NCBI GenBank assembly: GCA_031263835.1 | Contig: JAISEZ010000182.1 | Coordinates: 1-6,737, forward strand | Length of the DNA stretch: 6,737 bases | Origin: Tannerella sp. | GTDB taxonomy: Bacteria > Bacteroidota > Bacteroidia > Bacteroidales > Tannerellaceae | Direction: 5' to 3' | Part shown: one piece after another, positions 5,889 to 6,737 of the stretch | Numbering within the stretch: position 1 is the stretch's first letter | Layout: every line of letters begins with the position of its first letter | Made by a program: the position numbers and the translations under genes | Notes under the pieces: generated by a model | Seen by the model: only the letters and a program-made list of their open reading frames with translations | Databases searched by the model: none | What the model was told of the DNA's origin: nothing

Positions 5889-5943
5889 CTGCTTGGAATC
5901 TGTCATATAATCGCAATCTCTTTCAGTAACGTGTAAAAAATAA

Positions 5944-6111
5944 AATGGCAAAAACAGTCGGAAAAATGCTTTGCGCGCTTGCTCAAAGGACAAAACAAGT
6001 TTGCGGGAAGCTTTTTACTGCAGTATAAAGGACAAAACAGGTTTGCGAGATGCTTTGTACTGCAGTACGAAGGACAAAACAGATTTGCGGGAAGCTTTGC
6101 GCGCATGCTCA
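5944..6111. repeat. 42-base tandem repeat array, four units
   Basis: Units lie at 5944-5985, 5986-6027, 6028-6069 and 6070-6111, with a decayed start of a fifth at 6112 (AAAGACAAAATCAGTCGGA). The core is AAGGACAAAACAGRTTTGCGGGAWGCTTTG in inner units. The last 12 or so bases come in two forms: a TACTGCAGTA palindrome in the two middle units, and GCGCGCWTGCTCA in the first and fourth. The outermost units share CAGTCGGA in place of CAGRTTTGCGGGA, so the array is nearly symmetric in organisation. Because 42 is a multiple of three, several frames stay open through it. There are no unique spacers, so it is not a CRISPR array. Confidence 0.85.
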
Positions 6112-6145
6112 AAAGACAAAATCAGTCGGATTTATGAAAACTTGA
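5945..6145 (+). pseudogene. Possible decayed small repeat ORF within the 42-base array
   Basis: From ATG at 5945 the frame reads MAKTVGKMLCALAQRTKQVC... with a 14-residue period built on R-T-K-Q-[VI]-C-[GE]-[KM]-[LM]. It is broken by one TAA at 6026-6028, at the junction of the second and third units, and otherwise runs to TGA at 6143-6145 (67 codons including the internal stop). The start and stop lie just at the array edges. No promoter or ribosome binding site supports expression. Other frames are equally open, including one from TTG at 5971 to 6183, so this may well be non-coding. I do not recognise a family. Confidence 0.15.
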
Positions 6146-6147
6146 AT

Positions 6148-6168
6148 ACCGGTTTTGGCAAAACCGGT
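6148..6168. repeat. Perfect 9-bp hairpin with 3-base loop
   Basis: ACCGGTTTT (6148-6156) and AAAACCGGT (6160-6168) pair completely around GGC, 36 bases after the end of the 42-base array. On the plus strand it is followed by TCGGATATAACA, not a T-run, so it does not look like a plain terminator. Confidence 0.7.
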
Positions 6169-6283
6169 TCGGATATAACATAATTGCCATCTTATTTTTT
6201 ACACATTACTATATTACAGACTCTATAACGAATTGTGCAGGTAAAGAGGTTTCGTATACAGGCAAAGTCAACATCATTACGGA

Positions 6284-6329
6284 GACACGGGGAGAAGTGC
6301 ACGGCGAAACGCCGTATTTTCTCCGTGTC
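6284..6329. repeat. Nested hairpin GACACGG...CCGTGTC
   Basis: An outer stem pairs GACACGGGGAGAA (6284-6296) with TTTCTCCGTGTC (6318-6329), with one extra G on the left. Inside it ACGGCG (6301-6306) pairs with CGCCGT (6310-6315) around AAA. CTCCGTGT recurs in direct form at 6428-6435. It resembles dispersed intergenic palindromes rather than a gene-specific terminator. Confidence 0.65.
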
Positions 6330-6380
6330 CTTTGTGCAGAAAAAGAGGCCACTGAAAAAGAACTTCATTCCGCCGCTGCA

Positions 6381-6416
6381 CTCTCCCCTCCCTTGTGGGG
6401 AGGGGCCGGGGGAGAG
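6381..6416. repeat. C/G-rich intergenic hairpin
   Basis: CCCCTCCC (6385-6392) pairs exactly with GGGAGGGG (6398-6405) across TTGTG. The flanking CTCTCCCC (6381-6388) can instead pair with GGGGAGAG (6409-6416), giving two competing folds. Strand composition is extreme: pyrimidines on the left, G-runs on the right. Similar CTCTCCCC...GGGGAGAG sequences occur as dispersed intergenic repeats in many bacteria. Confidence 0.7.
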
Positions 6417-6512
6417 GCTTCCGTGCCTCCGTGTTGATAATTTATTCTCCATGTCTATACACAAAACCATGCCGCACGCAGTATAACTACTGCTTCGCAT
6501 TATTCACTGATT

Positions 6513-6737
6513 TCACTTCATTTCGAGGTAGCTCCATACCGGATAATGGTCGGAGCAGTGGATTTTTTCTACCGTCGTAAGGTAAGACTTCATGCCGGGA
6601 GAGTGGAGGATATGGTCGATTCTGAACCAGAAGAAGTTTTGATTGTAAGTGATACCCGGTCCGTTTCCGGATTCCGCGAACGAATCGACAAGCGAACCCC
6701 GGATGGTCCGGAAGGCATACGAAATCGGCGTGTCGTT
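6513..6737 (-). CDS. Endonuclease/exonuclease/phosphatase (EEP) family protein, C-terminal part (5' end outside window)
   Basis: On the minus strand the frame is open from the window edge (6737) to TGA at 6513-6515, giving 74 residues that start NDTPISYAFRTIRG. The opening NDTP is the end of the EEP motif GDFND, which supplies catalytic Asn and Asp. RIDHILHSPGMK is the usual RIDyIf segment, and CSDHYPV holds the SDH motif with the catalytic Asp-His pair close to the C-terminus. EEP proteins are Mg-dependent phosphodiesterases or phosphatases covering DNA repair nucleases, sphingomyelinases and inositol phosphatases; the substrate here is unknown. Bacteroidales often carry a membrane-anchored member of this family, but the N-terminus is not visible, so its location cannot be stated. 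It faces away from the tRNA unit, and the repeat-rich stretch lies downstream of it. Confidence 0.87.
   Translation of the reverse strand, partial: NDTPISYAFRTIRGSLVDSFAESGNGPGITYNQNFFWFRIDHILHSPGMKSYLTTVEKIHCSDHYPVWSYLEMK

Larger units (their letters stand above)
5889..6512. other. Gene-free, repeat-rich intergenic stretch
   Basis: Between the tRNA terminator and the stop of the next minus-strand gene there is no recognisable gene. Bases 5944-6111 are a 42-base tandem array, 6148-6168 a perfect hairpin, 6284-6329 a nested hairpin, 6381-6416 a C/G-rich hairpin and 6478-6493 a small GCAGTA/TACTGC hairpin. I see nothing in 5889-5943 or in the AT-rich 6183-6240. No TAnnTTTG promoter is apparent on the plus strand within it. 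Confidence 0.75.

Noticed and set aside
5550..5993. 147-codon minus-strand frame over the rpsO end, tRNA-Phe and array
   Set aside because: It reads through the complement of the tRNA (the peptide GTTRNRTGDTRIFSPLLYQLSYGT is a known type of tRNA-antisense artefact), the terminators and part of rpsO.
5944..6111. CRISPR array
   Set aside because: Units are directly abutting, 42 bases long and diverged, with no unique spacers between them and no cas genes nearby.
5971..6183. 70-codon plus-strand frame with a 14-residue period, starting at TTG
   Set aside because: The 42-base period keeps all frames similar and open on both strands, so openness is not evidence of coding; there is no ATG, promoter or ribosome binding site.
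6192..6500. 102-codon minus-strand frame and 83-codon plus-strand frame in the last intergenic stretch
   Set aside because: Both run through the hairpins at 6284-6416 and have no recognisable motif; the EEP gene ends just upstream of the minus-strand frame.

Overview
The window looks like chromosomal DNA of a member of the Bacteroidetes, most likely Bacteroidales. Three promoters carry the phylum-specific -7 box TAnnTTTG, one of them with a TTTG -33 box exactly 20 bases upstream. Start codons lack a good Shine-Dalgarno and sit behind A-rich leaders. The proteins read like Bacteroidales orthologues, for example a TopB with a GDAGQEGE Toprim motif. Coding DNA is GC-rich for this group (by eye somewhat above 50%). 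No species is claimed.

Layout. (1) 1-312, plus strand: the C-terminal end of anthranilate phosphoribosyltransferase (trpD). (2) 313-710: a 398-base gene-free stretch packed with inverted repeats, ending in a 174-base imperfect palindrome between two convergent transcription units. (3) 711-5199, minus strand: a probable operon typA - topB - NUDIX hydrolase. typA and topB are 42 bases apart, and topB and the NUDIX gene overlap by 14 bases. (4) 5200-5346: a divergent promoter region. (5) 5347-5616, plus strand: rpsO (ribosomal protein S15) with its own terminator. (6) 5724-5888, plus strand: promoter, tRNA-Phe(GAA) and terminator. (7) 5889-6512: a second gene-free stretch, holding a 42-base tandem repeat array and several strong hairpins. 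(8) 6513-6737, minus strand: the C-terminal end of an endonuclease/exonuclease/phosphatase (EEP) family protein.

Most of the genes are housekeeping. TypA acts on the ribosome, S15 is part of it and tRNA-Phe feeds it, so the divergent typA/rpsO promoters and the nearby tRNA make a small translation cluster. TopB (decatenation) and the NUDIX enzyme (probably diphosphate clean-up or a related reaction) ride on the typA transcript. The rpsO and tRNA-Phe promoters share about 35 bases of architecture, and their terminators share the same stem sequence.

I see no defence system, mobile-element gene, CRISPR array or biosynthetic cluster. The unexplained content is all non-coding: the palindrome at 530-703, the hairpin/repeat cluster at 317-519, the 42-base array at 5944-6111 and the hairpins at 6148-6416. 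These are the places worth a second look; no novel system is claimed.
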